In this document: positions 18,929 to 28,206 of the stretch, piece after piece
How the letters are laid out: each line of letters begins with the position of its first letter
Position numbering within the stretch: position 1 is the first letter of the stretch
Source: Alphaproteobacteria bacterium
GTDB lineage: Bacteria; Pseudomonadota; Alphaproteobacteria; Sphingomonadales; Sphingomonadaceae
Direction: 5' to 3'
NCBI GenBank assembly: GCA_019239415.1
Contig: JAFAZW010000035.1
Coordinates: 1-64,000 of the forward strand
DNA length: 64,000 nt
Notes under the pieces: model-generated
Database searches by the model: none
What the model was told of the DNA's origin: nothing
What the model saw: only the letters and a program-made list of their open reading frames with translations
Translations under genes and position numbers: made by a program

Positions 18929-19713
18929 GGCGGAGTCTCCGGAGGGAAGGGGTCGCATTCGAACATCGGCCCGCTGTAGCGGATCTCGATCCTGCGGACG
19001 CGCATCGGGTCGGCGGGCTCGCTGGCGACCATGACGGCCCAGGCGCTGCACCGCCCCGGTCCGGTGAAGACGGTCGTCCCGATGCACTCCAGCCTCGCGG
19101 GGCAATGCATGCCGCGGGGGTGAAGCGACCCGGTGCTCGTCGCCTCGATCAGCGATGCCGCTTCCTTCGCGGTGGGGCAGTAGGCGATCCTGCCGCAGAC
19201 GATGTGGACGATCGGTGAGGCCGGCTTGCTCAGCGCCTGCACCGCGACGCCGAGGCTCCTCACGGCGCGGTCGGCCTCGTCGATCGAGCCCGCCTCGAAC
19301 CCGGCGCCGGTCTGGGCCGGGTCGGCGCAGGCCCTGTCGAGGGCGGCGCCCGAGAGATCCCACCGCGGTTTGCGGTCGAGGCCGAGGACGACGTGGTAGA
19401 GCGAGGTCGCGGCGACGGACCGGATGCGCGCCGGTTCCCCGACGCGCGGCGCGGCAGCCCCGCGGGAGGTCGCGACCTCGATATCGACGAGATTGCTCGT
19501 GCACAGGCCGGCATGGTCGGTGGCGCGCGGCCGCGTCCACAGCGACAGCGCGCCGCCGCCGTCGGGCTCGTCCCGGTAGTAGCTGCGCTCCGCCTCGAGG
19601 AGCAGCTGCCTCAGGACGGGCTCGGCGAGGTCCCGCGCTTTCGGGTCGACCGCCTGGGCCGCGGCGGGCGCGGCGATCGCGGCCATGCAGGACAGCGCGA
19701 GCGCGTGCTTCAT
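18925..19713 (-). CDS. Secreted protein of unknown function
   Basis: A 262-aa protein with a signal peptide cleaved after SCMAAIAAPAAAQA. The mature part has six or more cysteines (LCTSN, ACADPAQ, IVCGRIAYCPT, HCPARLECIG, FECDPFPP), suggesting disulfides in the periplasm. No family is recognised. Its stop overlaps the start of the peptidase gene downstream, so the two products may work in the same compartment. Confidence 0.7.
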   Translation of the reverse strand: MKHALALSCMAAIAAPAAAQAVDPKARDLAEPVLRQLLLEAERSYYRDEPDGGGALSLWTRPRATDHAGLCTSNLVDIEVATSRGAAAPRVGEPARIRSVAATSLYHVVLGLDRKPRWDLSGAALDRACADPAQTGAGFEAGSIDEADRAVRSLGVAVQALSKPASPIVHIVCGRIAYCPTAKEAASLIEATSTGSLHPRGMHCPARLECIGTTVFTGPGRCSAWAVMVASEPADPMRVRRIEIRYSGPMFECDPFPPETPP

Positions 19714-19845
19714 TGCCCCTCCTGCCGCTCAGGATGGCGTGGCGCCAGTGGAGCGTCAATCGGGGCGCGGGCGCGCGGACGCTATTGTCACCGACCCCGT
19801 GCGCTGGTGCGGTCCGTCGACGGCGCGCGCGGTCGGCGAGGGTCC

Positions 19846-20121
19846 CTACAGGAGCAGGTCCCGCTCCTCGGGGTGCGTGTCGATATAATGGCGGACGAAG
19901 GGACAGGTGGCGACGACCCTGAGGCCCTGGCGGCGGACGTCGGCGAGGGCGGCGGCGATCAGGCGCTTGCCGATGCCGCGGCCTCCGAGGGCCGCGGGCA
20001 CCTCGGTGTGGTAGAAGGTGAGGTGGTCGTCGTGGCGGCGGTAGGCGGCGATCGCCGTGGCACCGTCGACGGTCAGCTCATACTGGCCGCGTTCCGGATT
20101 GTCGGTGACTTCGCCGTCCAT
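19846..20121 (-). CDS. Small GNAT-family N-acetyltransferase
   Basis: A 91-aa protein of the short YjdJ-like acetyltransferase group. The acetyl-CoA loop is PAALGGRGIGKRLIAAAL, then VVATCPFVRHYIDTHPEE. ATG 20121 is chosen because the family begins there; an upstream start would add 50 Arg-rich residues with no family match. The substrate is unknown. It is a single gene with repeats upstream. Confidence 0.8.
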   Translation of the reverse strand: MDGEVTDNPERGQYELTVDGATAIAAYRRHDDHLTFYHTEVPAALGGRGIGKRLIAAALADVRRQGLRVVATCPFVRHYIDTHPEERDLLL

Positions 20122-20288
20122 CGCCGGGCTCCCTGCCGTGGCGCCGCAACCGTTCCGCCGAGCGCGTCGCAGCCGTCTCGCGCGCTCCCGCGCCAAACGC
20201 AAGACCAGGGCCGCGATGGGGTCGGCCCGGACCGGAGGCGGCCGGTCCGCCGTGCGCTGAAGTCGGCGCATTGGGGGCGCGGTGGGCG

Positions 20289-20697
20289 ATTCAGTGCACT
20301 GTCACCGTATGACGTGCCTGTTACGGTGACAGTGCACTGAATTCGTCGGACGGGCGGCCGCCGCCGCGGCTTGGGGCGTAGCGTGGCGGGCAATTGAGTG
20401 CACTGTCACCGGAATTCCGGGGATTCTCGTCATGCCGGACTTGATCCGGCATCCACCTTCTTCTCTCGGTGCAGTAGGGAAGGTGGACCCCGGATCAAGT
20501 CCGGGGTGACGTTCCTGTTCCACTCACCCCTCCCAACGAAGGCCTCACGCCGCGGCCTTATCGGCTGGATGACCTGGCAATTAAGTGCACTGTCACCGTA
20601 TGACGTACCTATTACGGTGACAGTGCACTCAATTCGCCGGGTCGTTGGCCGCCGGGACTGGAGCGTCGCGGGGAATTGAGTGCACTGTCACCGGATT
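20289..20697. repeat. Repeat cluster: two full AGTGCACTG palindromes, two halves, one CCCCGGACTT palindrome
   Basis: Full AGTGCACTGTCACCG palindromes are at 20289-20343 and 20579-20634, with half copies at 20392-20415 and 20672-20697. A CCGGACTTGATCCGG palindrome (20428-20512) sits between them. The 585-bp gap between the GNAT and the monooxygenase holds no gene. Confidence 0.88.
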
Positions 20698-20706
20698 ATG
20701 GTGGCG

Positions 20707-21747
20707 TCACGCCGCCGCCGCCTTCATCGGCTGGATGACCTGGGCGGCGAAGCGGTCCATTTCCTCGGCCTGGGGGCTGCACTGGAGGAGGAGGAGGTCG
20801 AGGCCGGCCGCTTCATATTCCTCGATGCGCGCGCGGACCTGCTCGGGCGTGCCGACGAAGTTGGGGCGGAGGCCGCGGTTGGAGACGGAATATTCCTGGA
20901 GCTTCAGCTCGCGCTCGAGCTCGGTGCCGGACAGCCACTGGTCGAAATTGTCGAAGCCCCTGGGCGGGCTGGGCGGGAGCGCGGTGATGCGGGCGAGCTC
21001 GCGCTTCGCCTCGGCCTCGGAGTCGCGGACGATGACGTAGCCGGCCATGCCGTAGCGCATCGGGCCCTTGCCGGCCTTGTCGCGGCGGGCGCTCATGTCG
21101 GCGATCTTGGGGGCGATCGCCTCGACCGGGTCGCCGTGCATGACATAGGCGTCGCATTGCCCGGCGATCATCGTCTTGGCCGCCTCGCTCTCGCCGCCGG
21201 CATAGATGGTGGGGCGCGGCTTCGCGACGGGCTTGGGCTCGCAGATGGCGTTGTCGAGGCGGTAGCGCCGGCCCTCGTAGGTGAAGCGCTTGTGGGTCCA
21301 GAGGCCGTCGACGACGTCGAGCCACTCGCTGGTGCGGGCGTAGCGGTCGTCGTGCTGGTCGAAGTCGAGGCCGTATTGCGTCGCCTCGTCGGCCCACCAG
21401 GAGGAGACGACGTTGAGGGCGAGGCGGCCGCCGCTGATCCGGTCGATGTTCGCCGCCTGCTTGGCGAAGAGGGCAGGCTGGTGGAAGTTGGGGCGGACGG
21501 CGACCATCAGCTCGAGGCTGTTCGTGACCGCGGCGAGGGCCGCGGCGGTCGACCAGGCGTCGAGCGCCGGTTCCTCGACGCCCTTGATGTCGTTCAGGTT
21601 CAGCTCGGCGATGAGGCTGAGGTCCCAGCCCGTCTCCTCGGCGCGTTGCGTGAGGCGGCGGACATAGTCCCAGCTCGCCTCCATGCCTTCGTCCTGGAGG
21701 TTGCGAAGCCAGCCGCCGAAAACGGGCATCCAGTAACCGAAACGCAT
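20707..21747 (-). CDS. LLM-class flavin-dependent monooxygenase
   Basis: A 346-aa bacterial luciferase-like (TIM barrel) oxidoreductase that would use reduced FMN and oxygen. Starts MRFGYWMPVFGGWLRN. It contains VRPNFHQPALFAKQAANIDRIS, then GGRLALNVVSSWW, the alkanesulfonate/dimethylsulfone monooxygenase type of core, and a C-terminal FVGTPEQVRARIEEY. One base separates its ATG from the stop of the upstream ATP-grasp gene. The substrate is unknown. The relation to sulfonate or pyrimidine monooxygenases is at family level only, and no flavin reductase is nearby. Confidence 0.85.
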   Translation of the reverse strand: MRFGYWMPVFGGWLRNLQDEGMEASWDYVRRLTQRAEETGWDLSLIAELNLNDIKGVEEPALDAWSTAAALAAVTNSLELMVAVRPNFHQPALFAKQAANIDRISGGRLALNVVSSWWADEATQYGLDFDQHDDRYARTSEWLDVVDGLWTHKRFTYEGRRYRLDNAICEPKPVAKPRPTIYAGGESEAAKTMIAGQCDAYVMHGDPVEAIAPKIADMSARRDKAGKGPMRYGMAGYVIVRDSEAEAKRELARITALPPSPPRGFDNFDQWLSGTELERELKLQEYSVSNRGLRPNFVGTPEQVRARIEEYEAAGLDLLLLQCSPQAEEMDRFAAQVIQPMKAAAA

Positions 21748-21748
21748 C

Positions 21749-22663
21749 TCAGCGTGTCTCCTCGAGGACGGCTTGCAGATAGTCGACGAGCCGGTCGTGC
21801 GGGTCCCAGCCGAGCACGTCCAGCGGTTTCGCGACGAAATTGGAGAGGGCGTTGATGTCGTAGAAGCGCGGGGTGCCGTCGCGGTCGTCGACGAGATATT
21901 CGACGCCGCCGACGGCAAGGCCGGTCGCCCGGGCGATGCGCTCGGCGGCTTCGATCAGCTCGGCGGGCGGGGTGACGGCGGTCATGCGGATCGGGCCGCG
22001 GGCGACGGCGCAGGCGTCGGCCGGGCAGAGATCGAAGCTGTCGCCGGCGCTCTCGACTTCGATCGCGTAGAGGAACCGGCCGCCCAGCGTCTCGACGCGG
22101 GTGATGACGCCGCCGCGGGGCGGGACGTAATCCTGGACGAGGAGGACGGAATCGACGCTGTCCGGGACAGTGTTGTCGCGGATGGAGGCGGCGAGTTCCT
22201 CCTCGCTCGAATAACGGGCGATGCCGGCGCCGGAGCCGCCGATATTCGCCTTGACCATGAGCGGCCAGCCCATGGTGCGGGCGGCGGCGACGAGATCCTC
22301 CTTGCGGTGGACGATGCGGGTGGCGGGGATCGCATAGCCGAGGCGGGCGATCAGCGAGAGCTGGCGGGCTTTGGAGCTGTCGACGGCGATGATTTCGGCG
22401 CCGTTCAGCACCTTCGCGCCGTTGGCGGCCCAATGGTCGAACAGGCTCGCCGCGTAGAAGATGCCGTGCTCGCTCTCGCGCAGGAAGGAGGACATGGCGA
22501 CGCGGCTGAGGACGAGCGGGGCCGGGAGGGCGCGCGAGACGGGATCGAAGCTGTGGTCGGAGAGGCGGATCGCCTCGTACGAGACGCCGTGGCGCTCGAG
22601 CGCGGCCCAGAGGGGCTGGAACCATTGCGGATGCTCATAGAGCACCGCGAGATCGGGTTTCAT
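21749..22663 (-). CDS. RimK-like ATP-grasp ligase
   Basis: A 304-aa ATP-grasp enzyme, by resemblance a carboxylate-amine/thiol ligase like RimK. After an N-terminal preATP domain come WPLMVKANIGGSGAGIARY (ATP-binding loop), VLLVQDYVPPRGGVITRVE, and the Mg-site FYDINALSNF near residue 275. The start is ATG 22663. It is tightly linked to the flavin monooxygenase downstream (1-bp gap). The pair may ligate and then oxidise a small molecule or peptide. No precursor peptide or transporter is seen nearby. Confidence 0.8.
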   Translation of the reverse strand: MKPDLAVLYEHPQWFQPLWAALERHGVSYEAIRLSDHSFDPVSRALPAPLVLSRVAMSSFLRESEHGIFYAASLFDHWAANGAKVLNGAEIIAVDSSKARQLSLIARLGYAIPATRIVHRKEDLVAAARTMGWPLMVKANIGGSGAGIARYSSEEELAASIRDNTVPDSVDSVLLVQDYVPPRGGVITRVETLGGRFLYAIEVESAGDSFDLCPADACAVARGPIRMTAVTPPAELIEAAERIARATGLAVGGVEYLVDDRDGTPRFYDINALSNFVAKPLDVLGWDPHDRLVDYLQAVLEETR

Positions 22664-22743
22664 GGGAAAGCCTGTACGTCGTGGACGGGCGCCATGTGTG
22701 GGCTGGCGGGGCGGATTGGAAGAGCCGGGCACAGCCTATTTGG

Positions 22744-22792
22744 CTGTCCCCGTTACGGTCGTGGTGACGGGGACGGTCAATAGACTGTCCCC
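22744..22792. repeat. Short inverted repeat of the GGGGACAG family
   Basis: CTGTCCCCGTTACGGTC followed by GTGACGGGGACGG and a further ACTGTCCCCT form overlapping hairpins between the divergent ATP-grasp and hisN genes. Confidence 0.6.
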
Positions 22793-22840
22793 TCCGTCCG
22801 GCGCTTGACCTTTGCGGTGGCGGGCCCTCAGGAGGGGGCG

Positions 22841-23608
22841 ATGGCGGATCTCGACACCTTTGCCGTCTTCGCGGACCGGCTCGCCGATGCGGCGCGGGCG
22901 GAGACGCTGGAGCGGTGGCGCAGCGGCTGCGCGGCGGAGGGCAAGGCCGGCGGCGCCGGCTTCGATCCGGTGACGGAAGCGGACCGCGGCGCCGAGCGGG
23001 CGATGCGGGCGCTGATCGAGGCGGAGTTTCCCGACCACGGCATCTCGGGCGAGGAATATGGCGACCGGCCGGCGCGGGGGCGCTGGGCGTGGAGCCTCGA
23101 TCCGGTCGACGGGACGCGGTCGTTCATCTGCCGGCTGCCGACCTGGACGACGCTCATTGCTTTGCTCGACGAGGGGCGGCCGGTGCTGGGGGTGATCGAC
23201 GCGCCCGTGCTGGGGGAGCGGTATGTCGGCTGGGGGGAGGCGACGTGGCGGAACGGCGAGCGGGTGCGGGCGAACGGGTGCCGGACGTTGGCGGAGGCGC
23301 GGGTGTCGACCACCGATCCGTACCTGTTCGAGGATCGCGACGTGTGGGAGCGGATCGCATCCCGAGCGAAGACGACCCGCTATGGGCATGACGGCTACGG
23401 CTATGCCTGCGTGGCGGGCGGAGGTCTCGACCTGGTCATCGAGTGCGGACTGATGCCGCACGACTACAATGCGCTGGTGCCTGTGGTCCGGGGCGCCGGC
23501 GGGTGGATCGGGAACTGGGAGGGCGGCGAGGACCTTCAGGAGGGCCGGGTGATCGCCGCCGCGTCGCGGGAATTGTACGAGGAGGCGATCAAGCTGGTGA
23601 ACTCGTGA
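22841..23608 (+). CDS. hisN: Histidinol-phosphatase HisN (inositol monophosphatase fold)
   Basis: Dephosphorylates histidinol-phosphate, the eighth step of histidine synthesis. 255 aa from ATG 22841 behind GGAGGGGG. The Mg-binding motifs are GEEYGDRPA and DPVDGTRSF, and the later CGLMPHDYNALVPVVRGAGG has the HisN-type DLMPYDF pattern rather than the WDxAA of inositol phosphatases. It lies end-to-end with the his operon (convergent, repeat between), and no PHP-type phosphatase is present there. It completes the pathway. Confidence 0.88.
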   Translation: MADLDTFAVFADRLADAARAETLERWRSGCAAEGKAGGAGFDPVTEADRGAERAMRALIEAEFPDHGISGEEYGDRPARGRWAWSLDPVDGTRSFICRLPTWTTLIALLDEGRPVLGVIDAPVLGERYVGWGEATWRNGERVRANGCRTLAEARVSTTDPYLFEDRDVWERIASRAKTTRYGHDGYGYACVAGGGLDLVIECGLMPHDYNALVPVVRGAGGWIGNWEGGEDLQEGRVIAAASRELYEEAIKLVNS

Positions 23609-23611
23609 ATC

Positions 23612-23741
23612 GTTCGTCCCGAGCCCTTCGACGCCGCCTGTCGGCGTCGCTCTGGATAAACTTCGGCCGGAGGCCGAAGTCGAGGGGCGCTGGCACCCAC
23701 TCATCACACGCGCCCCTCGACTTCGCTTGGGACGAACGGAT
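23612..23741. repeat. Palindromic repeat between hisN and hisIE
   Basis: Outer arms GTTCGTCCC / GGGACGAAC with an inner pair CCTCGACTTCG / CGAAGTCGAGG. It fills the convergent gap and may terminate both transcripts. Related to the 2767-2857 element through GCCCTTCGAC. Confidence 0.75.
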
Positions 23742-23742
23742 T

Positions 23743-24384
23743 TCAGGCTCTGCCCGCATGACGCTTTTGCAGCACCTCGATCACCTCGTCCCAGCCCAAG
23801 CCCCTGGCCCGCATGAGGACGGTCAGGTGGTAGAGGAGATCGGCCATCTCCTCCGCCGTGCCGGCGGCGTCGCGGGTGACGGCGGCGAGGGCGGTTTCGA
23901 CGCCTTCCTCGCCGACCTTCTGGGCGATGCGGGGGAGGCCTTCGCCGAGCAGGCGGGCGGTGTAGCTTTCCTCCGGCGGGGCGGCGGCGCGCCGGGCGAC
24001 GATGGCGGCGAGCTCGGCGAGCCAGGCGGGGCCTTGCGGGCCGTCGCCGCCGAAGCAGCTGGTCGTGCCGAGATGGCAGGTGGGGCCCTCGGCGTCGGCG
24101 AGGACGAGGAGGGCGTCGGCGTCGCAATCCTCGTGGACGGCGGCGACGCGGAGGACGTTCCCGCTCGTCTCGCCTTTTTGCCAGAGACGCTGCTTCGAGC
24201 GGCTCCAGAAGGTGGCGAGGCCGGTGGCGAGCGTCGCGGCGAGGGCGTCGCGGTCCATGTAGCCGAGCATGAGCAGGCGGCCCGTCGCGCGGTCCTGCAC
24301 GGCGGCGGGGAGGAGCCCGTCCATCTTGTCCCAGGCGAGGGAGTCGAGGTCGGCTCCGGTCAGCGGCGCATTTCGATCCCGCAT
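23743..24384 (-). CDS. hisIE: Bifunctional phosphoribosyl-AMP cyclohydrolase / phosphoribosyl-ATP pyrophosphohydrolase
   Basis: Carries out steps 2 and 3 of histidine synthesis. 213 aa. The HisI domain is residues 1-115: [19 protein letters not shown], the DCDADALL metal site, and [12 protein letters not shown]. The HisE domain is residues 125-213: [39 protein letters not shown] 24384 lies 25 bp inside the end of hisF, so it is the last, coupled gene of the operon. HisI and HisE are separate proteins in many alphaproteobacteria and are fused here. Confidence 0.95.
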   Translation of the reverse strand: MRDRNAPLTGADLDSLAWDKMDGLLPAAVQDRATGRLLMLGYMDRDALAATLATGLATFWSRSKQRLWQKGETSGNVLRVAAVHEDCDADALLVLADAEGPTCHLGTTSCFGGDGPQGPAWLAELAAIVARRAAAPPEESYTARLLGEGLPRIAQKVGEEGVETALAAVTRDAAGTAEEMADLLYHLTVLMRARGLGWDEVIEVLQKRHAGRA

Positions 24385-25127
24385 GCCGCGAGATACTCCT
24401 TCAGGTCCGGGATGGCGATGAGGCGGTCGTGGAAGACGGTGGCGGCCAGCGCTCCGCTGGCATCGGCGTCGAGGAAAGCGGCGCGGAAATGCTCGGGCGC
24501 GCCGGCGCCCCCCGAGGCGATCACCGGAACGGTGACGGCGTCGGCGACCGCTTTCGTATGGGCGATGTCGTAGCCGCCGCGGACGCCGTCGTGGCGCATG
24601 CAGTTGAGGACCACCTCGCCGGCGCCGCGCCCGGTCGCCTCGCGTACCCAGTCGAGGGTGCGGCGGCCGGTGTCGCGGGTGGCTTGCGGGGAGCCGGTGT
24701 ACTGCTTCACCCAATAGTCGCCGTCCGCCGCGAAGCTGTCGACGCCGAGGACGATGCACTGAGCGCCGAAGTCGCGGGCGAGCTCCGCGATCAGGTCCGG
24801 ACGCTCGAGGGCCGGGGAGTTGATCGACACCTTGTCGGCGCCGGCGTCGAGGCAGCGGGCGGCGTCGTCGCGGGTGCGGATGCCGCCGGCGACGGCGAAG
24901 GGGATGTCGATGACGCGGGCGATGCGGCGGACCCATGAGGGGTCGAGGCTGCGGCCTTCCGCCGAGGCGGCGATGTCGTAGAAGACCAGCTCGTCGGCGC
25001 CTTCGGCCGAGTAGCGCAGCGCCGATTCGACGATGTCGCCGGCGTCGCGATGGTCGCGGAACTGGATTCCTTTCACCACCCGCCCGGCGAGGACGTCGAG
25101 GCAGGGGATGATCCTACGCGCAGGCAC
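24360..25127 (-). CDS. hisF: Imidazole glycerol phosphate synthase cyclase subunit
   Basis: Uses ammonia from HisH to form imidazole glycerol phosphate and AICAR. 255 aa TIM barrel. Starts at GTG 25127 with [20 protein letters not shown], where the catalytic Asp is in CLDV. It has [21 protein letters not shown], and [13 protein letters not shown]. It overlaps hisA by 14 bp upstream and hisIE by 25 bp downstream. Confidence 0.96.
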   Translation of the reverse strand: MPARRIIPCLDVLAGRVVKGIQFRDHRDAGDIVESALRYSAEGADELVFYDIAASAEGRSLDPSWVRRIARVIDIPFAVAGGIRTRDDAARCLDAGADKVSINSPALERPDLIAELARDFGAQCIVLGVDSFAADGDYWVKQYTGSPQATRDTGRRTLDWVREATGRGAGEVVLNCMRHDGVRGGYDIAHTKAVADAVTVPVIASGGAGAPEHFRAAFLDADASGALAATVFHDRLIAIPDLKEYLAACGIEMRR

Positions 25128-25830
25128 TGAGCGCCTCGGCGAGGGTGAAGCGGCCTTCCCAGAGCGCCTTGCCGACGACGGCCCCGGCGACGGCGAGGCG
25201 GCTGAGGTCGTCGAGGGAGGAGACGCCGCCCGAGGCCTGGATGGCAAGGTGGGGGAGCCGGCGGGCGGCCGCTTCGAGCAGCGCGAAATTGGGTCCCTGC
25301 AGCATGCCGTCGCGGCCGATGTCGGTGAGGAGGAGGTGGCGCGCCTCGGGGTAGCGGGCGGCGGCGTCCCAGAGGCTGAGGCCGCTGTCCTCGGTCCAGC
25401 CGGCGGTGGCGACGATGGGGGCGCCGTCGATCATCCGCACGTCGAGGGAGAGGGTGATGCGCTCGCCGCCGAACTCGGCGAGGACGGCGTGGGTCAGGTC
25501 CGGATCCTTGACGGCGAGGCTGCCGACGACGACCCGCGCGGCGCCGGCGTCCAGCAGGCGGGCGATGTGGTCGCGGGTGCGCAGGCCGCCGGCGACCTGG
25601 AGGTGGAGCGGGGCCTCGGCGGCGAGGCGGGCGAGGCGCGCGTGCTGGACCGGGGCGCCGGCTCTGGCGCCGTCGAGGTCGACGACGTGCGCCCAGCTTG
25701 CCCCCGCCGCGGCGAAGGCGGCGAGCGCCTCGCCGGGGTCGGCCGGATAGGCGGTGACCTCGTCGAAGCGGCCCTGCGCGAGGCGGACGACGCGGCCGCC
25801 CATCAGGTCCATGGCGGGGTAGAGGATCAT
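25114..25830 (-). CDS. hisA: Phosphoribosyl-formimino-AICAR-phosphate isomerase HisA
   Basis: Amadori isomerase of histidine synthesis. 238 aa half-barrel duplicate of HisF. Starts [20 protein letters not shown] with the catalytic Asp in AMDL, then [13 protein letters not shown], the second Asp in [14 protein letters not shown], and [17 protein letters not shown] overlap with hisH. Confidence 0.96.
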   Translation of the reverse strand: MILYPAMDLMGGRVVRLAQGRFDEVTAYPADPGEALAAFAAAGASWAHVVDLDGARAGAPVQHARLARLAAEAPLHLQVAGGLRTRDHIARLLDAGAARVVVGSLAVKDPDLTHAVLAEFGGERITLSLDVRMIDGAPIVATAGWTEDSGLSLWDAAARYPEARHLLLTDIGRDGMLQGPNFALLEAAARRLPHLAIQASGGVSSLDDLSRLAVAGAVVGKALWEGRFTLAEALSACA

Positions 25831-26408
25831 GACGCGAGGAAGGCTTCGAGGAAGCGGGCGCCGGCCGGGCCCGAGCGCTCGGGGTGGAATTGGGCGCCCC
25901 ACCAATTGCCTTGGCGGATCACGGCCGGGATCGGCCGGCCGTAGGCGGCGGTGGCGACCGTCTCCGGCACGGGGTCGCAGGCGAAGCTGTGGGCGAAGTA
26001 GACATAGTCGCCGTCGGCGAGGCCGATGGCGGGGTCGTCGACGGCGAGCTTGCTCCAGCCCATGTGGGGGACGGGGCGGCCGGGGGCCGGATCGAGGCGG
26101 CGGACGCGGCCGGCGACGATGCCGAGGCAGTCGGTCTCCTCCTCGTCGCTCGCCTCGAAGAGGAGCTGCATGCCGAGGCAGATGCCGAGGACAGGCTGGG
26201 TGAGGGCGCGCAGCGGCTCGACCAGGCCGCGGGCGCGGATCTCGTCCATCGCATAGCCGGCGGCGCCGACGCCGGGGAGGATGACCTTGTCCGCGACGGC
26301 GATTTCGGCCGGGTCGGAGGTGGTGCGGGGGGTGAGGCCGAAGCGCTCGAAGGCGATGGCGACCGAGCCGATATTGCCGCAGCCGACGTCGACGATGGCG
26401 AGATTCAT
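25827..26408 (-). CDS. hisH: Imidazole glycerol phosphate synthase glutaminase subunit
   Basis: Class I glutamine amidotransferase that feeds ammonia to HisF. 193 aa. The nucleophile Cys is in GICLGMQLLFE, and the catalytic His-Glu pair in QFHPERSG. The oxyanion region is LPGVGAAGYAM. The upstream gap to hisCB (142 bp) is filled by a palindromic repeat, so this is the one loosely spaced junction of the operon. Confidence 0.96.
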   Translation of the reverse strand: MNLAIVDVGCGNIGSVAIAFERFGLTPRTTSDPAEIAVADKVILPGVGAAGYAMDEIRARGLVEPLRALTQPVLGICLGMQLLFEASDEEETDCLGIVAGRVRRLDPAPGRPVPHMGWSKLAVDDPAIGLADGDYVYFAHSFACDPVPETVATAAYGRPIPAVIRQGNWWGAQFHPERSGPAGARFLEAFLAS

Positions 26409-26548
26409 GCTCCCCTCCCGGGAAGGGAGGGGCTGGGGGTGGGTAGGCGGGCGGAGCGAGACTTTCCGCTCAATCCGAGGTTCAATCCGGCTTCGCCGGA
26501 CCCACCCCCGGCCCCTCCCTTCCAGGGAGGGGAGGTGGAACCGCGCAC
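26408..26548. repeat. Palindromic repeat in the hisCB-hisH gap
   Basis: Arms CTCCCGGGAAGGGAGGGGC followed by TGGGGGTGGGT, and ACCCACCCCCGGCCCCTCCC followed by TTCCAGGGAGGGGAG. The same element lies at 28225-28352 at the end of hisD, so it has entered one operon twice. Confidence 0.88.
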
Positions 26549-26550
26549 GA

Positions 26551-28206
26551 TCACAACACCCCCTTGGTGCTGGGCAGCGCGTCGCCTTCGCGTTTCAGGG
26601 CCTGGCGGAGGGCGCGGCCGAAGGCCTTGAAGCAGGCTTCGGTCTTGTGGTGGTCGTTCGCCCCGGCGACCTTGACGTGGATTGCGGCGCCGAGCGAGTC
26701 GGCGAGCGAGCGGAAGACGTGGGGGGTCATCTCGGTCGGATAGGCGCCGATATGGCTGGCCTCGAAGCTCCCTTCGAAGACGCTGTAGGGGCGTCCGGAA
26801 AGGTCGATGAGCACCTGCGCTTCGGCTTCGTCCATCGGCAGCGCGAAGCCGAAGCGGCCGATGCCGCGGCGGTCGCCGAGCGCGCGGGAGAGGGCGGCGC
26901 CGAAGGCGAGCGCGCAATCCTCGACGCTGTGGTGGCCGTCGATGTCGAGGTCGCCGTCGCAGGCGAGGACGAGGCTGAAGCCGCCATGGGCCGCGACCTG
27001 GTCGAGCATATGGTCGTAGAAGGGGATGCCGGTGGCGATGCGGCGCGGGGCGGCGGCGTCGAGATCGACGGCGACCGCGATCCTCGTCTCCTTCGTGTCG
27101 CGGACCAGCTCGGCGCGGCGGGCGGGGGCGTCGTCCGTCGCGACGCCGAAGGCGCGCAGCGCGGCGGCATTCTCGGCGTCGGTGCCGATGGTGAGGCGCA
27201 GCCCGCCGGGCGTCGCATTGGGGCGGAAGCGGGCGCGGATGCCGAGGCGGCGGAGCCTGTCGGCGAGCGCGGCCGGATCGTCGACCTCGAGGAAGAGGAA
27301 GTTGCCGCCGCCGTTGCGTACCGCCTTCACGAGCGGGGAGCGTTCGAGCACCGGCGCGAGGCGGTCGCGCGCCGCCTTCAAGCGGGCGATCCGCTCCTCG
27401 TGGACGGCGCGGCGGGCGGGGGCGAGGGCGGCGAGCGCGGCTTCGATCGACAGGCTGGGGAGCGGGTAGGGCGGCAAGGCGCGGGCGGCGACGGCGATCA
27501 GCTCCGGGTTGGCGATCGCGCAGCCGATGCGGGCGCCGGCGAGGCCGAAGGCCTTGGAGAGAGTCTTGAGGACGACGAGGTTGTCGCGGCGGACCGCCTC
27601 GGCGGCGAGGCTCGGGGTTTCGGAGAATTCCAGATAGGCTTCGTCGAGGACGACGAGCGTCTCGGGCAAGGCGTCGGCGACCTCGAGCACGTCGGCCGCG
27701 GCGATGGGGTTGCCGGTCGGGTTGTTGGGCGAGCAGAGGAAGGCGAGCTTGAGGTTCGGCGCGTCCGCGACCGCGGCCAGGAAGGCATCCGCCGCGAAGT
27801 CGAAATCCTCGTCGAGCTTCGTCTCGATCAGCCGCGCCCCCTGCAGCCCGGCGAAGTGGGCGTAGGCGGAGAAGGTGGGCGTGCAGATCGAGACGGCGTC
27901 TTCGCCGGGGCGGCAGAAGGCGCGGACGAGGACGTCGATCGCGTCGTCGGCGCCGCGGCTGACGAAGAGGTTGTCGGGCGCGACGCCGTAAAGGGCCGCC
28001 ATCGCCTGCTTGAGGCGGGCCGGCTGAGGCTCGGGGTAGCGGTTGAGGCCGGCCGCGAGCGCCCCTTCGCTGAGCGGCGGGTACGGGTTCTCGTTGGCGT
28101 CGAGCTTGATCGCATCGGGGCCGAAGGCGTCGTTGGCCCGGGCCGCGATGTCGAACGGCGCGAGGGCGAGGATTTCGGGCCGGGCGAGGCGGGCGGCGAG
28201 GCTCAT
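26551..28206 (-). CDS. hisCB: HisC-HisB fusion: histidinol-phosphate aminotransferase / IGP dehydratase
   Basis: One 551-aa frame carries two enzymes. Residues 1-355 are HisC (PLP aminotransferase): [29 protein letters not shown], and the lysine loop [13 protein letters not shown]. Residues about 366-551 are His[25 protein letters not shown], and [13 protein letters not shown], with all metal histidines. No ATG, GTG or TTG codon lies in the junction ([19 protein letters not shown]), so a separate HisB start is unlikely. The usual E. coli HisB fusion is phosphatase-dehydratase, which this is not. ATG 28206 overlaps the hisD stop. Confidence 0.93.
   Translation of the reverse strand: MSLAARLARPEILALAPFDIAARANDAFGPDAIKLDANENPYPPLSEGALAAGLNRYPEPQPARLKQAMAALYGVAPDNLFVSRGADDAIDVLVRAFCRPGEDAVSICTPTFSAYAHFAGLQGARLIETKLDEDFDFAADAFLAAVADAPNLKLAFLCSPNNPTGNPIAAADVLEVADALPETLVVLDEAYLEFSETPSLAAEAVRRDNLVVLKTLSKAFGLAGARIGCAIANPELIAVAARALPPYPLPSLSIEAALAALAPARRAVHEERIARLKAARDRLAPVLERSPLVKAVRNGGGNFLFLEVDDPAALADRLRRLGIRARFRPNATPGGLRLTIGTDAENAAALRAFGVATDDAPARRAELVRDTKETRIAVAVDLDAAAPRRIATGIPFYDHMLDQVAAHGGFSLVLACDGDLDIDGHHSVEDCALAFGAALSRALGDRRGIGRFGFALPMDEAEAQVLIDLSGRPYSVFEGSFEASHIGAYPTEMTPHVFRSLADSLGAAIHVKVAGANDHHKTEACFKAFGRALRQALKREGDALPSTKGVL

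Noticed and set aside
17322-20697. CRISPR array
   Set aside because: Repeats are self-palindromic, unevenly spaced and separated by hundreds of bases of unique DNA. There are no constant-length spacers and no cas genes.
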